A stretch of DNA of 64,000 nucleotides, taken from positions 15,267,585-15,331,584 of the forward strand of contig JAZBQD010000019.1 of the NCBI GenBank assembly GCA_036583965.1. The letters are read 5' to 3'. Numbering within the stretch: the first letter of the stretch is position 1; the number at the start of each line of letters is the position of its first letter. The notes under the pieces are model-generated. The model had not been told where the DNA came from, did no database searches, and saw nothing but the letters and a program-made list of their open reading frames with translations. The translations under genes and the position numbers were made by a program. The stretch is from Prunella strophiata (Eukaryota; Chordata; Aves; Passeriformes; Prunellidae). Below, one piece after another: positions 29,475-45,300 of this stretch.

Positions 29475-32400
29475 CTTCATACAAAAGAAGAAACATACAT
29501 AATAATATGTTGTTACTATATTATTAAATTACAGAACATATTAAACTTGCTGCTATTATGCACAACATTTTAACATAACTCTTAGCTGCTGTACTTTTAA
29601 AAATTATGAGCTGCTCTATTGCACCCAGTGAAAAAGCCAAATGGACATATTCTGAGGGCATTCTTCTCAAGAAGGGTGAAGTTCTCCATTCAGGTGTCAA
29701 CAGAAGTTCTTGCAGAGATCCATCTGAGTGAGATTATTAAGGTGGTACAAGCAGTCTACTCATGGCTACAAAAGTGCCAAAAGTCTGGCACATTACACTG
29801 TGATTTCTAGGTGCTCTGTTGACCACAAGGTCATTTGGGCAATTTCTGCATTTTTCATGTCTTAAGTTTTTAATCTTTAGATACACTGTTTTTCAGTTTC
29901 AAAGAGTTGTAGCTGTCAATTAACTATTTGTATCAGACAGAAGTATTTCCAAAATGGGTGTAACTTTTAGAACTCTTGGAAAAACTAATTTGCATCAATA
30001 CTTTACAGTATCATTTACAAGTAACACAATATCTTGTTCTGTTTCACTGTTTTAAAACTGCTGAATATTTAAAAACTGCATATATTATGTGATAATTATA
30101 TCAGTGTCAGGATACCTACTAGCTTCATCATAGAAATGGGAGGCAAAACACAAGCCAGTCCCACTGGAACTCGGAACTTCCAGCATCTTAAATGTCATGA
30201 TGAAAACATGATTAAAAGCTGTAAGTAACCAACTCAAAGTGTACTAGATCAGTGGCAGAACTATTTCATCCTGTGCTTAACTTTCTAAACAATTATATGA
30301 CTGGATGAAAGACATTACTTTAATATACTTATCTTAAACATATAACTGGTACATGCACCAAACTGGATGTCTTACAGGTCAGTTGTGGACATCTTATACA
30401 ATACTCATATTTATTTAGATTTATTGTTGCATAAAAGTTAACTTACTAATAATAAATTAGAATTTTCTAATAATAAATTGGAAAATTAATTTTTATGCAG
30501 CAACAAATCTACTCCCACTTTTTACAAGATAGAAAACCTGTACCACACATCCTTGAAGAAAGTTTTTATTCAAAGTGAAATAAAATCAGTCAATATCTGT
30601 ATGTCTATAGGCAAGATGCAAAATACTTAAATGCTATCTATGAAGTGGACATATTGACTGACAAATCTATAAAGTTTCTAAATATTTTTAAACAATTACA
30701 TGTTTAACATTTCCAGTCATATTATAGCAATATATACTCAAGCAAAACATATCTAACAATCTCATAAAGCTGAAAACATTCAAAAGAATATAATAAAGCT
30801 ACATAGCCTAATGATACAAGATCAGACTGCTTGATAGAACACAATGTTCATGATTTATGTCAATGCCTGCACGAGGATGATTCATGATTTAATTGGCAAC
30901 TCTTCAACAGGAAGTCAGAAAAACTCTGCTCTGCATATTAAGCAAGATCTCTTGTGGGACAGAGTCCTCAAGCAGTGCTCTTCCTGATTCTTTCCTATTC
31001 CATCAGGTACTTGAAGCAGGTAGTCATTCCTTTTGTGATTCCCTCATTACGTTATACAGGTGCTGCTTTAGCATAATTCTGGCATTTTCTATGGTCTAAG
31101 TATTACCTAAGAATTAGCAACTGACACCTACACTAAAACAATACTTCTTTGTCACCTGCTTGTGATCATGATTTACTATTTTTTTTTTTTTTTGCAGTTG
31201 TGTTATTTTCAAAAAGAGATAAAACTTTAATTGGCACATACTTATGAATTAGTTCAAACTGAATGTTTGAATGCATGAGTGTGGTAAGAAAATACTTCAG
31301 TTCTCTATCAAAGTAACTCCAAGTTTTGAAAGATTCCTGGAGCACTATCATATATGAAATCAGAAATTCTTCATCCCTGCAAACTGCACTGTATTGTCAA
31401 AAATGAACATTTGCCAATATTCTGTAGAGAAATTTTATGGAAAATATTAGGCCTAAGCAATTAAACAATATTTTATCCAAACATATATCACTTCAAACTA
31501 AGAATCATTAATTTTATCTGCTTATACTTTAATTATTGTGTTACTGCCCACATATTTACTTAGAAAAAGGAACATATTAGAAGTTACCCTACTCAAGTTG
31601 CAGAGCCAGCAAACTAAAAGTTAGGTCTTGCCAGAATTGAGATGGCCAGTGCAAGTTTTAACCAGCACACACATAAATCTGCATGATGATACAGTCTAAA
31701 TAAACACCCAATTATTATTTTCTCACCTTAGTGAGTTTTCTGCCTTAGTCAGTCCACCAAAGGTGATGCTCATTGATGAGCATCTATTCAATTGTACCTC
31801 TCACTGTACAATTGTCAAATTCTTCTCACAGAGTGACTTCTGTCAGCTGCTTAGATATTTGGGTATAAATTTTTTCCATCATTCAACTTAGAAAATAATC
31901 CTCCCTTGAAACTGACTATTGTTTGTTTGTTTTTTTTAATTTAAGTGTGCATATATTTAGCACCAGGTCCTGACTTCCTGAGTAAAAGATAAGAAAACTA
32001 CATCTCAACATATCTGATCGAATGTATTTACCACCAAACATTCCTGTACCTGTATCTCATTAATATCTCCTCACAGAGCTGCTTCATTTTCTTATGAAAA
32101 CAGTTAAGTATTGGGTCAGTTTACAAATGAGAAGTTGAATCTACAGCACAGCAGACATTAGACCAACTTGAGAGATGTCCTTTCCCATAAGAACAGAGAA
32201 CACTAAAACTCTTATTCAGAACTAAATGTAGGACATCCTAAGGTTCCTCTTCCCAAAAATGTTTTTCTTCCCCTGATACATCCTCTTTAGCTTGTGACCC
32301 TATACAGTTCAGAGACTTTCTGAACCAGACAAAGCACCCAGATCATTGTGTTTGATCAGGTACCTACTTTCAAATACTTCTGCTCTTGGGTATTCGTTTG

Positions 32401-35400
32401 GGAATGGCACACAGAGACCTGAAGCTGTGTTTCTTACATTCCACTCTCCTGCCTGAAGACAAAAGTGCAAACTGCTCTGTGTGAGCCTTTTCCTGTCCCT
32501 CTATATTTAAACAAAAGATATCAGTTTTATTTTAAATGAAGGATAGAAAAACCTTTGAAATTTGGAAATGTTTTATGTGATATAAAAAATATGTCTAACT
32601 AACCTTTGTACCTATCTGCTTCGTGAATATTAATGAATTCATTTTCCCCAACTCCTTGTGGGACATCAAGTAATTGGAATTTCTACAGATGGCTAAAAAT
32701 ATTTACAACATTTGAACTAATTTTCTGGTTTTAAAGTGAGGAAAAGAGGCATACAGCCATTAGGGTGAAAGAAAATGAGGTTTTGAGCACACCTAATTTT
32801 TTAAACTATGTAGCACTCCATTACATTTTATGTTCTCAAGATAAATGCCCCATTTACTTTATAGATAGCTGGAAATGTCAGCATGTCTACTAATCTAACT
32901 GCTGACTTTGAAATGGTGCACTTTGAAATAAGTGACCCCCTAATGATCACCTATAGAAAGTCTGAAGTACTGTGGGTAGTATTAAGAGAAGCCATTAGAC
33001 ACTGCAAAGACAGGGACAGAGGGCAAAGTGATTTGGCACCTTAAAGTACTATTCCTGTGAAACCACTTACTCAACACAGTCCATCTGCATTTACAACTTA
33101 CCTTCCAACCTCCTCTACAAAATAAAAGCAGTTTTAAAAACTATAGGTCACTATGCAAGGTTGAGTTCATTCTAGAAAACAATTTATCTGGTACAATGAA
33201 GATGGTAAAATTCCAGCAGAAAAAAAATCAAGTACACAAGGATCTAATTTAATATTGTCCTGAGAATTATTTTTTGTTGTAGTTTGCTAAACTTTTGAGT
33301 GCTTTATTTTACAATTTAGTAATTTTATTAACTTAAAATAGTGACTAAAGGTGGGGAGATGTTTGGTTTGTTTTTAAAAGGAAAATGAAAATAAAGAAGT
33401 GTAAAAATATGTTCACACAGACATTTAATTCACCAAAACAGACCATCACTATTCTTTCCTCTTTATATCTGGCAAACCAGTATGAGATGTTTCCTCTTTC
33501 CTATCTTAGCTTCCAGCAGTAATTTCTGTTACACTGAAGTCTACTTTCCCAGACTCCCTTTCTTGCTGTAGTTGGCTCCTTCCCTTTTCTCCATTCTGCC
33601 TTGGCTAAGAATCCAAATCTCTGCTAACAAAGAAAAGTCTCAGTTTGAGCCCACAAAATTACAGCTACTCCAATGACAGTAATTTAGTTATAGTGTAAAA
33701 GGAATCTGCAGGGAATTTGCTGCTAGAGTCTACAGAGATTTGGGTGAGTGTATGTCACAGTGATTTTCTATGATTTACAGTTTTAGCACAGGAGCAAAAA
33801 ATACATCTTTGATTTTGTTCTTGAAAAATGCTGAACAGCACTGGCTGATGTTTAAAGGAAAGCAGCCTGAGAGATGCCTAGCATTGAATTTTTGGTTTTT
33901 TGTAAATGGTAACGCAAAGAAGGCAGCATTAATAACAAATACCAGTACCAGTTCATCCTAAGTCTCAAGATTCATGATGAAATTGTTACATAATGATAAA
34001 ACATATATAAGTTCACAGAAAGAAGGAAAATTGGAAACGAAGTAGTCTAAAAATACTTCTATTTCTCCAACTACAAGCAGCTAAATCACTGTGACTGTAG
34101 TTATTACATATCAAAGGCACTAACCTTCACTTTTTCCCATTCCACCCTCTCAATTATATACGAGCTGAATGCAAATATGTGCAGGAGAAACAATGTGAAA
34201 GACTAATTAGAAGGTAATGCCATCTTAGAAACACTTACAATTGCACACCCCACATTTCTACCCTGCTATTTTAGTATTTCAAAATCTGTGTGCAGAAGTA
34301 TAATAAATACAGCCCTTATTTTACATGGCTCTTTTGAGTTCCCTTTGAAAACGTTACCCCTAGGCTCAGTTTAACATCTTGTCAAGAGCTTACATGCTCA
34401 TCTTTCGGGACTGACTCTCCTTATTTCCATTGCTCTTTTGCTCAGCTGAGTTGAATAAGTTGCGAGGAGGGAAGGCAGCATTCCCGCTACTGCCCGCGGC
34501 GTGAGTCCGGAACGAGTCATCTGAAACACAGCTGCAGCTTAGACAAACAACTTTGGCTGAAAACACTTCACAGAAAGTAAACAGAACGAGCTGTTTTTCC
34601 TGTAACAATAGTGGCAAATCCAAAATTCTAATGGAATTGTTTCTACTTAACATTTCTTCAAGTATTTTTATGAAAAAGTCTCACTAAATAACTGGAATGC
34701 ACATTTTCAATGAAAATATCAATACATTTAATGTATGTGAAGAGTGTGATTGCCTGGGCCAATCTTTAGCTGCTTATAATTTAGCTATTTAATGTAAGTT
34801 AATTGCCTAGTGCCTAATGGTACTGAATGGAAAGGCAGGTTTCTCTAAGAAGCCATTCATCTCAATCTTATCTTTACTCATCCAAACTCTTTAAAATTTA
34901 GTGGACAGAACTGCAAACAGTAGTTTCTCTCTCTTAAGTCAGTAGAAGTTTTACCTAATATTCATTCTTCTCATGTAAAATAGGTGGGGAAAAACTCCAA
35001 ACCCAACCTTTTTATGATATCTGACATTCCAACCAGGACATGACAAAATCAGTTTATTTTTTACTATTTTTAAATGTAAATTAAAACAAATGTGTAGGGG
35101 AAAAAAAGAATCTGAAAAATACACTTACTAGACTAGCACTTAAATGCCCAAACGTGGATATCTATTCTTCTGTTTTCTTTAGGAGAATGACAACTTAGAC
35201 TATGCCTGCCTAATTGGGCCCATATAATTAACACCCACACAAAAAACCTGAAGTAAAACACATTACAATAACCTACTTACCAGTAAAGGATAACATACAA
35301 CTCTTTCCCATTCCTGGTACTGAAGATGTATATGCTGTAGCAGAACTTTTACTTTAAAAAACCAAACAAAACAAAACCAAGTTGGTTATTTCTGAAAGTG

Positions 35401-36321
35401 TTCTTCTCAATTGTATCATCCTGCTGTTTAATAGTATTGGAGATTATTTCTGAGCTTTATTTGAAAAAATTAAATGAGAAAGTTGTGCTGAAACGTCTTT
35501 AAGAAAAGTATGAAATTAGATTAAGCAATTCATATTGAAAATTACTTTTAATATATGATAAAAGGTGGCTTTTATTAACTTAAAAGGAATTCATAACCAT
35601 TTCTAGGCTTCAGCATGCCTTAGATGTTTCCTCCCTCAGTTAATCAATTAAACAGAAAGCTGAAAATATAAGTCACAATTCAGTGAGCACATCACTACTT
35701 TCAGAGACCCATGAGCATTAATTTCATGAGAGCTGTCTATTAGCAAACATTAACCTATGAGGTAAGCAATGAAGGTTATAAAGATACTTAGGACACTTGT
35801 CTATGTTGCTGTATTTTGGATGCAGTACTTGAGTACTGAAAGATTGGCTTCGAACCAGCTTGGATTTTTTTTCTTCTTTGCCTAAAATTATAAAGAACAT
35901 TTTTTAATATGAATATTGCATTTCCTCAATAATTAAGAACACTTTTAAATATATTTTTCTGTCAATCTATGGTAAATGAAGGAATGAGATTGTAGTATAT
36001 AAATAATGACATGAGGTTTATTTTTTTTAATTGAAGTATATAAATAGAGTTAAACAAAACTAAAAACCATAGAAAATATATTCAGTTCTAGGAGAAGTAT
36101 CTTTTCCTCTGTGCAACAGGTGTAACTTGGGTCCACAGATGTCAACAGCAGCTTTGCTGGGGTCTAGCCTGATGATGTGAGATCAAAGTGTTCCAGGTGA
36201 GTTTTTGAACTGTTCTTACCTGCTGATGTACCAGAAGAGCTTCCAGAAATAGAGAGATTAATACTTTTTGCCAACACTGATGATGTTTTACTGTCTCTAC
36301 CTACAAAAAAAACCAAAAAAA

Positions 36322-36357
<36 letters not shown>

Positions 36358-39300
36358 AGTAAAATTCCTTCCCTCTTAAAACTTAAATTTTTACAAAAGA
36401 GAGGACATATATCACAGTCCTGGAGCAAAGAGTAATAATATCTAATCCACTGCTACTAACACTTCAGAAATACCACAGAAAAGTACTTACACTATATCCC
36501 AAAATGAGAAATAACAGAGAACTAAAACTGTAATGTATTTTAGTAATAAAGCCAAATTAAAAACATATGTATTATTACATATTATATTTAATGAGTCAAT
36601 TTTTCATAACTTCAGAAGTACACAGAAGCAATTTTTATATCCAATTTCTAAATCTCTGTTTATTGTATATAATGGGTATATTTCCTGCTCCTTTCTCTAC
36701 TACCTTTGTAGAAGAGTAAAGCATGCATAAACATGTACACAAATAAACAAACTTACGTTTCTTTTCAAACATTTTATCATTCATGTTTGTAGATCTTCCT
36801 TCATTTTTCTGCTTCTCTTTTTCTAATTGTTCCTAAAAGAATGAATAATTTTCTTAGATCTTACTCAGGTAAAAGTAAATAAATTGTGTTTCCAAATAAC
36901 TATTCATTTCTACTCTCCTGCTAGTAGTACAATCCCTGATGAATATCCAGAGAACCAATTAAGTAATACAGAAAGAAATCAGGGTACATATCTCATTTTA
37001 AAATCGCAGTCTGAAGAAAGCTCAGAGTTGAAGTTCACATCTAGAGCTTATAATTAAAATTATGCCTGGATTTTGGGGTTTTTTATATTCAAAAAGATAC
37101 GGACATTAGCAGCTGGCAACATAAAAATTTTCTGTAACACAGACACTCTGAAAACAGAACAGGCAACACATTTATTTCATACAATTCAATGAAAATGTTT
37201 TTCTTAAATTTTAAAGTGTGTCACATATATTTAAACTTTTTAAAGATCTAAAATTAACATCTATAGTTGATAAATCTTTATGAAAAACAAAATCAACTAT
37301 GTAAAACTGTTCAGGTTCATGGAATGTATTTGCCCTTCAGTAATACTACCTAGCCTAAAAGTATATTCCATTTCGGGAGCAGATATCACTCCAGCTTCAA
37401 AAAACTATACAATATTAGCTTATTTTCTATACCATTTTCACAATAAAAATTGTTATGTAAACCATAATTGTTCTAATCTGTATTTTTCATGTAGTTCTAA
37501 TTACCACCCAATCAAGAAAAGAAAGAGGTAATTACTTCAGGTCAGGGTTGCTGGAAAATAGTTTCTACAAAGTCAGCTAGTAAAATTAGGCAAACATAGT
37601 ATTACAATCTTTAGCAGTCAGATACTTTTAAGTGGTTAAATGGCTCTTCATCTGTTTGGGACTGCAACATGTCACAATTCACTGTGTCCCTCTCAGGTTC
37701 CCCAAAAGCATGCCTCTGACAGACAATGCTAATGAGGCCTTTGTGATACCGAAGGGTTGCACATATCAGTGGCCTACACCATAAAAATTCAGGTGCTTTT
37801 CTAAAGTACAGCTGTAGAGACAGGGTAAAAATTGATCTCATCATTCAACACACAGTAGCACTGGAGGTTATTTTGCACCATGCAAACAGTTTCAGTATAA
37901 AAGCATTAAGTTCCAAGCTCCAAGTTCAAGACTTGGTGTGAGAACTCAGCTGGCTCGGGACAGTGGGAGTGGCAGAAGTCTGGGGCTCAGGTGTATTTGC
38001 TCATACTGACCTGCAATACCCACTGACATCAAAGTGAACCACAAAAACAGGAAACAAGGACATTTTTGGGACACTCTTGAATCTCTTCTGGTTCATTACA
38101 AAGAAGTTTATTTACTACAAGTCAGAGGAACCAACAATTTTAGGATCTTCTGAATCCTATCAGCTGCTCAGCTTCTCCCACCTCAGGCTGGAGGGGAGGA
38201 CTGCAGTGCTCTAATCTAGGCTTTGTGGAGATGTGGTGAAGATAAAAGCTGTGTGCTCAAGTGCCTACTGCACCTTTTGCTTTTCTCTCTTTCCTGGCTA
38301 ATTGGAAAGCCTCTCACACAGATCATTCTTTGGCTTCCTTGGGACAAGAGAAATTATGAGATTAATTTCTTTGCCTAGGGAAGCTGTATGTGAATTCTGA
38401 GGTGTTTCATTGGTCAGTTTATCATGTTATACATGGTATTTCTCAAGAAACTCAAGTTCGCCTTTCTAAGCGACACAGCAAAATTTAGGTAGTAAAGAAA
38501 AAAATGTTACATGTTACTTTGAAGGACTTAACCCTATTGTAAAGTATAAAATGAAACCACACACAGATTTTGAACCTATCAGGCCTCTCCAAAATATGCA
38601 TTTCCCCTACCTTAAAATTATTGCCTCGTTAATATGTAGTTACAAACTATTTAAAAATAATGACAGTTTACTGATAAAATATACCATTTCCAAAAGGAGA
38701 TGTTCTTGTCTCTCTTTTTCTTGACCCAATAAATCATTTTTGTAAAATCTTTTCTGAAACTTCAACATAAAGTCAATAAAAATAAAAAATCCCTACATGA
38801 AAATGGAAACTAAGAGTAGTTGATAAGTATTAAAGTTAGTAAGTACTTACAGCATCTACAGAGATCTCCATTCTGTCCAATTCTAACACTGTCTATAAAG
38901 AAAATTAAAACATTATTTATCATTACTCAATGGCATGCCACACTATGAAGTAAAAATTGTCTTTTCTTCCTACATATTTGAAGCCTATGCTTTTATTTCT
39001 GTGGTACAAATGCAGTTTAAAAGTGTCAGAGAGTATTCTCAGAGCCCTGCTGAGACTCACAATGAATAGATTCACAGAATATCTATATGGAAATCAAAAT
39101 ACACTCAAAGAAGCACCACAGCAAGAACAGCTATAGCACAGGCTTAGGAACCAGAACTGAAAAAAGCAACACAGGAATCTGTGTCTAACCCAGAAGGTTC
39201 CACACAGGTGTTCACCCAGTCTCTCTCCTGCAGACTGGCCCTGCAAGGAAGCCATCTACTTGAGCTATTTCATTTCATGGTTTCTAAATTTGAGACTAAG

Positions 39301-42300
39301 CATGGACATTCTTTAAAGATGTACTTTTTTGAATATTCACATTAAAAATACATTTGTAACACTTTAAAACCCTGCAAATGCTTTATCTGTATATTGTAAA
39401 ATATATAACAAGATATCTCTGTTTCACAAACCTGATGAGTTTTACTAGAATCAACATTCAATCTTTCTCTAGCCTTTTTTTTTTTTTTTTCATAAATGGT
39501 CATTGAGCCAAAATCCTGAATTTGAATCACTACAAAATAACTGCAATATAAGTAACCAAGGAAACATTAACACTCCTAAATTTCACAGAACACACTATAC
39601 TATATCATCTTTTAATTGTTCAAAATTACATAATAGAGAATGGAATTTTTTAATCTCCTTATCTTACATTCATATCTTTAGCCTCCTTAACTTTCAGTGA
39701 TAAACCCAATATTAAATGCTGCTTAAAAAGAAAAATGCTTACTCTTTTCACAATACTCAGGACATCTTTGTCTTTCTCTTGACACAGAAGTTTCCTTATA
39801 CATAATTCCAACTGCTGAAGTAAATGTTTATCAGTGGGAATCTTCAGAGTAGATTTGACTTTTGGTAACAAACAGCATAGCTTCATTCTACAAAAAAAAC
39901 CCCAAAGAGACGACCCAAATATTCACCTTTTGATGCAGATGTTTAATATATATTATTAATTCTCAATGTATTGCATGCTAGCATTTGGCACAAAATAATT
40001 AAATGGTCTTATTTTTCCAAAATGATTGTTGCTTATGTATTGATTCCAGACATACAGTTTTCAAAAAGTCTCTACAGATCATGAACACAGTCCATTAACA
40101 TCTCAGGTTTGTCTGGTTTTTATTTTTAAATCTAGAAAAATAAGGAGACCTCTGGATTTTCCAAGTGATATGCACACCTAACTTTATCAGTTACCTACTG
40201 ACCTGCTTCTGGGATTTTCTAGAAGCAGTCCCACACTCCCCTGCATCTTTAATACTGGTAATTTTAAAGGCTCTTTATGTTTTTACTCAAGTTCCATTAT
40301 TTAAGCAAAACATAAAACTTTTAACAGTATTTCTTAGTATATTATTTAAAGTTTTTTTTTTTCCTGTGCACTGCTACATATTATACATACCTGACATTTG
40401 CCACTGGGTCATGTGTAAGTTCAAGCACAGGTAAAAAGAAGTATTTACAGAAGAATGATTTTGAAAACAGTTCCATAATGAATTCACAAGTATCTAAAAA
40501 ACGAAGTCTGTTCCAGTAACTTTTTCCTTGGCCCAGTTCTGAAAAATAAAAATTTGCAGATATTAAACGTCAAGTTTTCAATGTCAGATAGAAAATTTTT
40601 CACAGGTTGACCTTTGACTTAAAAGATGATAATCACAGGCAACAAAAGACATATTCTCAGCCTGTCTTAATTCTTTCTTTTAGTAAAAAACTAATATTCT
40701 GAATTCAATTAATTCTGTCAGTGAGCACTTGAAAAAGCAAAAGAGCAAGTGAACTAACTACAGTGTTAAACTAAGTCCTATATGCCTTTCAAACCATGTC
40801 ACAGGAGTATCAAAATAACTGTGTAAACTTCAAGGAATGTTAATGAGAACGGTCAAAACGTCCAAGCTATCTTTAAAACACATCGAATACAGCAAAACAT
40901 CAACTTTAGGTGACTGATTAATAAATTAATTTCTGTTATATATTATGCTGAAGCCTCTAGAGAATTTCACTTCTACAGAGGAACTCTGGTTTTTATATTG
41001 CTCCACCCACAACTTTGTAATTTTGGCTAAAAGAAGTAGGTTGGAGGGGTCTTGGCATATTATGAGTTTCTGCATTGCCTCTTCCCCAACCCCTTTAAAT
41101 AAGCTCCAGCTATATTCCTCACATCTGCACAGTACATTTTGCTGGTGATAATATGAGCTACTGAATGTCTTCCAAGCACAGTCCCTTCAATGATGGAAGG
41201 AAATGACACTGAATAAATGTAACTGTGAATAGATCTTCAGCCAAAACTAACTTTCATTTCTCAGTAATGGAGGAAAGGCCACCTTACGTTCAATCAGTTT
41301 CTGAATGACCTCGTGTCTCTGTTCTTGTTTGCGATTGTAGCGCAAATAAACGCAGAGAGTCCGAGCAGCTGCTTTTTGGACTGGCAGGACATTCTTGAAA
41401 GAAATAAAGGGAACACAGTTAAATGTATCTGGAGGAGTATGACTAAAAGCATATATAGAATTAGAAAAAAAAAATAGCTAAAAAGTAGCCTAAATTTATC
41501 AATTTTTAAATAAATTTCAAAACGTATGGGAGAATTAGGAAGTTTGGCCAATTCATGAGACACCTGCTTCTTTATTCCTTCTGCCCAACTTGTAGATTTA
41601 GCTATTTCATAAGCACTTTAAAATATTCCATGTTTGCAAGGCACCTTCTGTATTGCAGGTGTTAGAAATAAAATTTACATCATCTTCTCTTACAACAGTT
41701 TTATTCTTGAATTAACTCAGTAAAATGTCAGACTAGTAGCTTGAAAGGATCATTTATTTTAGAAATGCAGAGTTCTTTCATAAAGAACAAACACACTAAT
41801 GTATGGAATCAGGAAAAAGAAGGCATATTTCAGAGGAAAAATTTTGATTTAACTAGAAACAAACTGATGATGAGCACAAGGAAAGGAAGAAGTCTTGGGC
41901 AGGAGGAAAACTGTCAATCCAACTTTTGCTCCTCAAATGGGGGCAAGTTTTCAGCAAAAATTCTCATAGAAAAAATAACAGGGCTTGATATGCGATATGA
42001 AAGATAGGACTTTAAGATTAATGTAACACAGGAAGTACTACACATAGCAAATATCCAGTGGTCTAACTTGCATTAACAAATAAAAATAAATGAGAAAGTG
42101 ACAGGTGGGCTCACATTTGTCAAAATTATTGTCAACATCCTGTGAAGGAAACGGTAATAGATCTGATCACTTGGTATGATATGAGGGAGACATGCATATT
42201 TTTGTAGTAACTTCTCATGTGTTCTCCATTTCAAAGAAGTTGCTGCTCTCTGTTCTGCTGTCGTTAATGCAGGAATCAAGTCAGGAATAGAGAGTAACTA

Positions 42301-45300
42301 GAAACAGAAAGATAAACAATAACTTTACATTTTTAAGCCGTGTGTCTTGTCACTACGCGTAAAAAGCAAATCACAACAATATAAGAAGGGAAGACTAATC
42401 CAAAAGCTATTTCAGTACCTAGCTAAATACACTTTCATCTCCAGTCCCTTCTCCTGACAAAGGAAAACTAAACACTGTTCTCTTTGTAACACCTTTTACA
42501 GATATTAAAACCATTACGCCAACTCCCCTCAGCATTCTCTTTCTCAAACCAAATGAATCCCATTTCTCTTTTATCCTCTTTATCTTTGCAGTTATTGTTC
42601 TCAATCCCCTAATTAGTTTTAGTATGAATTAATTTTAGTAGGAATTATACACCTTTTCTCTGTAACAGACAAAGAATTTAGAGTAGCCAAGCTAAATTCC
42701 CTTTAATATTAAGAAAAATGAAACAGACTGCCACACCTGACATTGCATTTGCTATAAGTTATATATATTTACAGCTGTAAACATCTGACAAATTCAAATT
42801 TTTAAATGACCCTGCCAACTTCACGTACAAGAAAATAAATTTCTTCAGTTCTTATACTGCTGCAATATCTCAATTTATGATACATTTAGGAAGTATGCTC
42901 AAAACCAGCATCCTTTCTGTTCCATCTTAGAGGTGGAGTCATGGAATAAACCATCATCCAGAGCCACATACAATTAAATTAGAAAATGTGGGAGCTGAGT
43001 ACAGATCTCTTAATTCAGTGTCTTCACCTCAGGAAATAGATTTCCTTCTAGCAGAAGCCTGAAAATGGCACCCATGAGCAATTGATACATCAATATGAAA
43101 AAAATTTAAAATTGGTATTAGCTATCAATCCCTTAACACAAAACCAAGTTTTGTTTTCATTAAACTGTGGTTAATTAGAAAAAGAACACATATAAACTGT
43201 TCATTTTCATATTAACTCTAATATTTTCCAATTTTTTTAATGTAAAAGCTTATAATGTCAACAATTAAAAAAAAAAAAAAAAAAAAAACTTCATATCTCT
43301 ACAAAGCAGAAACTAATCATGAAAACCTTTTCCTACAAAATTTGTCTGAAATTTCTTATTACCCTCATTTAGAAAGAAAATTTTAAAAACCCCATGAGAA
43401 TACCCACCTTGCTTTCTGATCCATTGTTTTCTCCTCCATTAGTCATTAGTTCAAGGATTTCAGGAAGGTGACCTACTAGGGCATCTAACACCTATTTAAA
43501 GAAAGGCTGCATGAAAGAGGTCTGTAAATTAACTCAACTCCAATTTTTAACTCTCACCAACATATCCCTGCTGACACCTTTCAAGTTACTGCTCCCTCAT
43601 ATTGAAAAAAAAAATGGAGATTTGTTGCACTGATTAGTTCCATTGATGGCTGATATTTTAATGCAGTAAATAATATAAGCATTACAGGTATCAGTTTTAT
43701 TAATGTGATCAGACTAGTTTTCTAACTGGAGTAGTCTAACTTACTACTGGAGAAACCTGTATCAGAGGAAATGGTGATTTTTTTTCTCAAATATAAATAG
43801 GTCTCTTCTTTCCATCCTAAAAAGTCTCACCATGTTAACTGCAATATAACTGATTCATGTTCTATGTACCTTGGATCAAAACTTTCTGTAAATCTTGACC
43901 TTCAAACCATACACAACTTCTTTATCTCCTCTTCAATTGGACAATAAAAATAAAACAAAGCGAAAAGACCTTGAATTCTATCAATTATTATTTTAATATA
44001 GTACCAAATCCAAAGATTTTTAGAGTTAGTGATGCAATAAATAATACAGGAATTAAAAATATGTAGAATTAGAATTTATAAAGCTAATAAATTTAGTGTG
44101 GGTTTACTAAAATCAAACACCTTCCTATTTTCCTCCTTTTTATTCACAGAAGGCTGGCATTTTTATGCAGAGTCTGTGCAATAGAAGCAAAAGCTGTTAA
44201 TCATTTCAAATTGTTACTCTACTGTGTTAGTGAAGAGTTATTAAACATGAAGATAATCTGCCTTGATGTAGCAAGCAAAAAAAGTTCCAATAAAAGTGTC
44301 TTACCTCCAGTGACTCATCCTGTAATAGCGTAACCAGTTCTTTATGTATTGTATACACATCAGAATTTAAAAGCTTAGCAACCTAAAAATGACAGTAAGA
44401 TAGCAAGGTGAAACATTCTTTAGTTCTATGGCACAACACTGCTTTCTTACTTTACAGCAAGCATGAAGAGACACAGAAAAAAGTGTTTAATATCAGCTTC
44501 TTAAAGTTGTGTACTTTCCCACTGATCACATTAAAAATATGTTTATATAAAGAACAAGAGACAAGAAACAGGTTTATTATCTAACTATGAAACATGCTTT
44601 TAGAAATAACTCTCTTTCACTTTTACCAAAAAAATTTTAGGCTGCACTGCAAGGTTAGAAATTTCCTTGTGGAATATTCAAATGTTGTAAATTAGGAGAG
44701 TTAAGAGGCAGCCTGCTGTATAATTTACAGAAGATGAAACACAAAATTTTCTTATCCTGTGCTGGATTTTAACTTTCCCCAACCTTCCACCTGAAGTTTT
44801 CACTCCTTGCTTCTTTTGGTTTTTGACTGTGACTCATGTGATTCATAAGTCTCACGTAAATTTTTAAAAAACACCATCAGTCCATCTCCATGCTATTAAA
44901 AAGGTTTTATAGCAAGCATAACACTAACTTGAGGAATGAGATTTTTTTGCCACAAGAAATATTTAGGTGATGTTTTTTAATGTTTCTTTAAACCAAGTGA
45001 CTATAAGAGCTTACTTCCAATCAAGATGAAGCTTTAAGGAAATGGCTACAAAGGCTTTTATTTTTTGAAAAGCAATCCAGCTAGCAGGGAATGCCATAAA
45101 TTACTCATTTTTGTCTGTCACGTGGTTGCCTAGTTAAACTGTTAAATTGAATCAATGAGAACTAAATGTACATTTAGACCAAGGTATAATTTTACATTTT
45201 TTTTAAATGAGCTAAAATACTTTCTTTATATTCAGGCAGTACCTCAATAGTGCTATACAGTTAAAACAAAATATTATGTAGAATTAGATGCTGATTTTAC

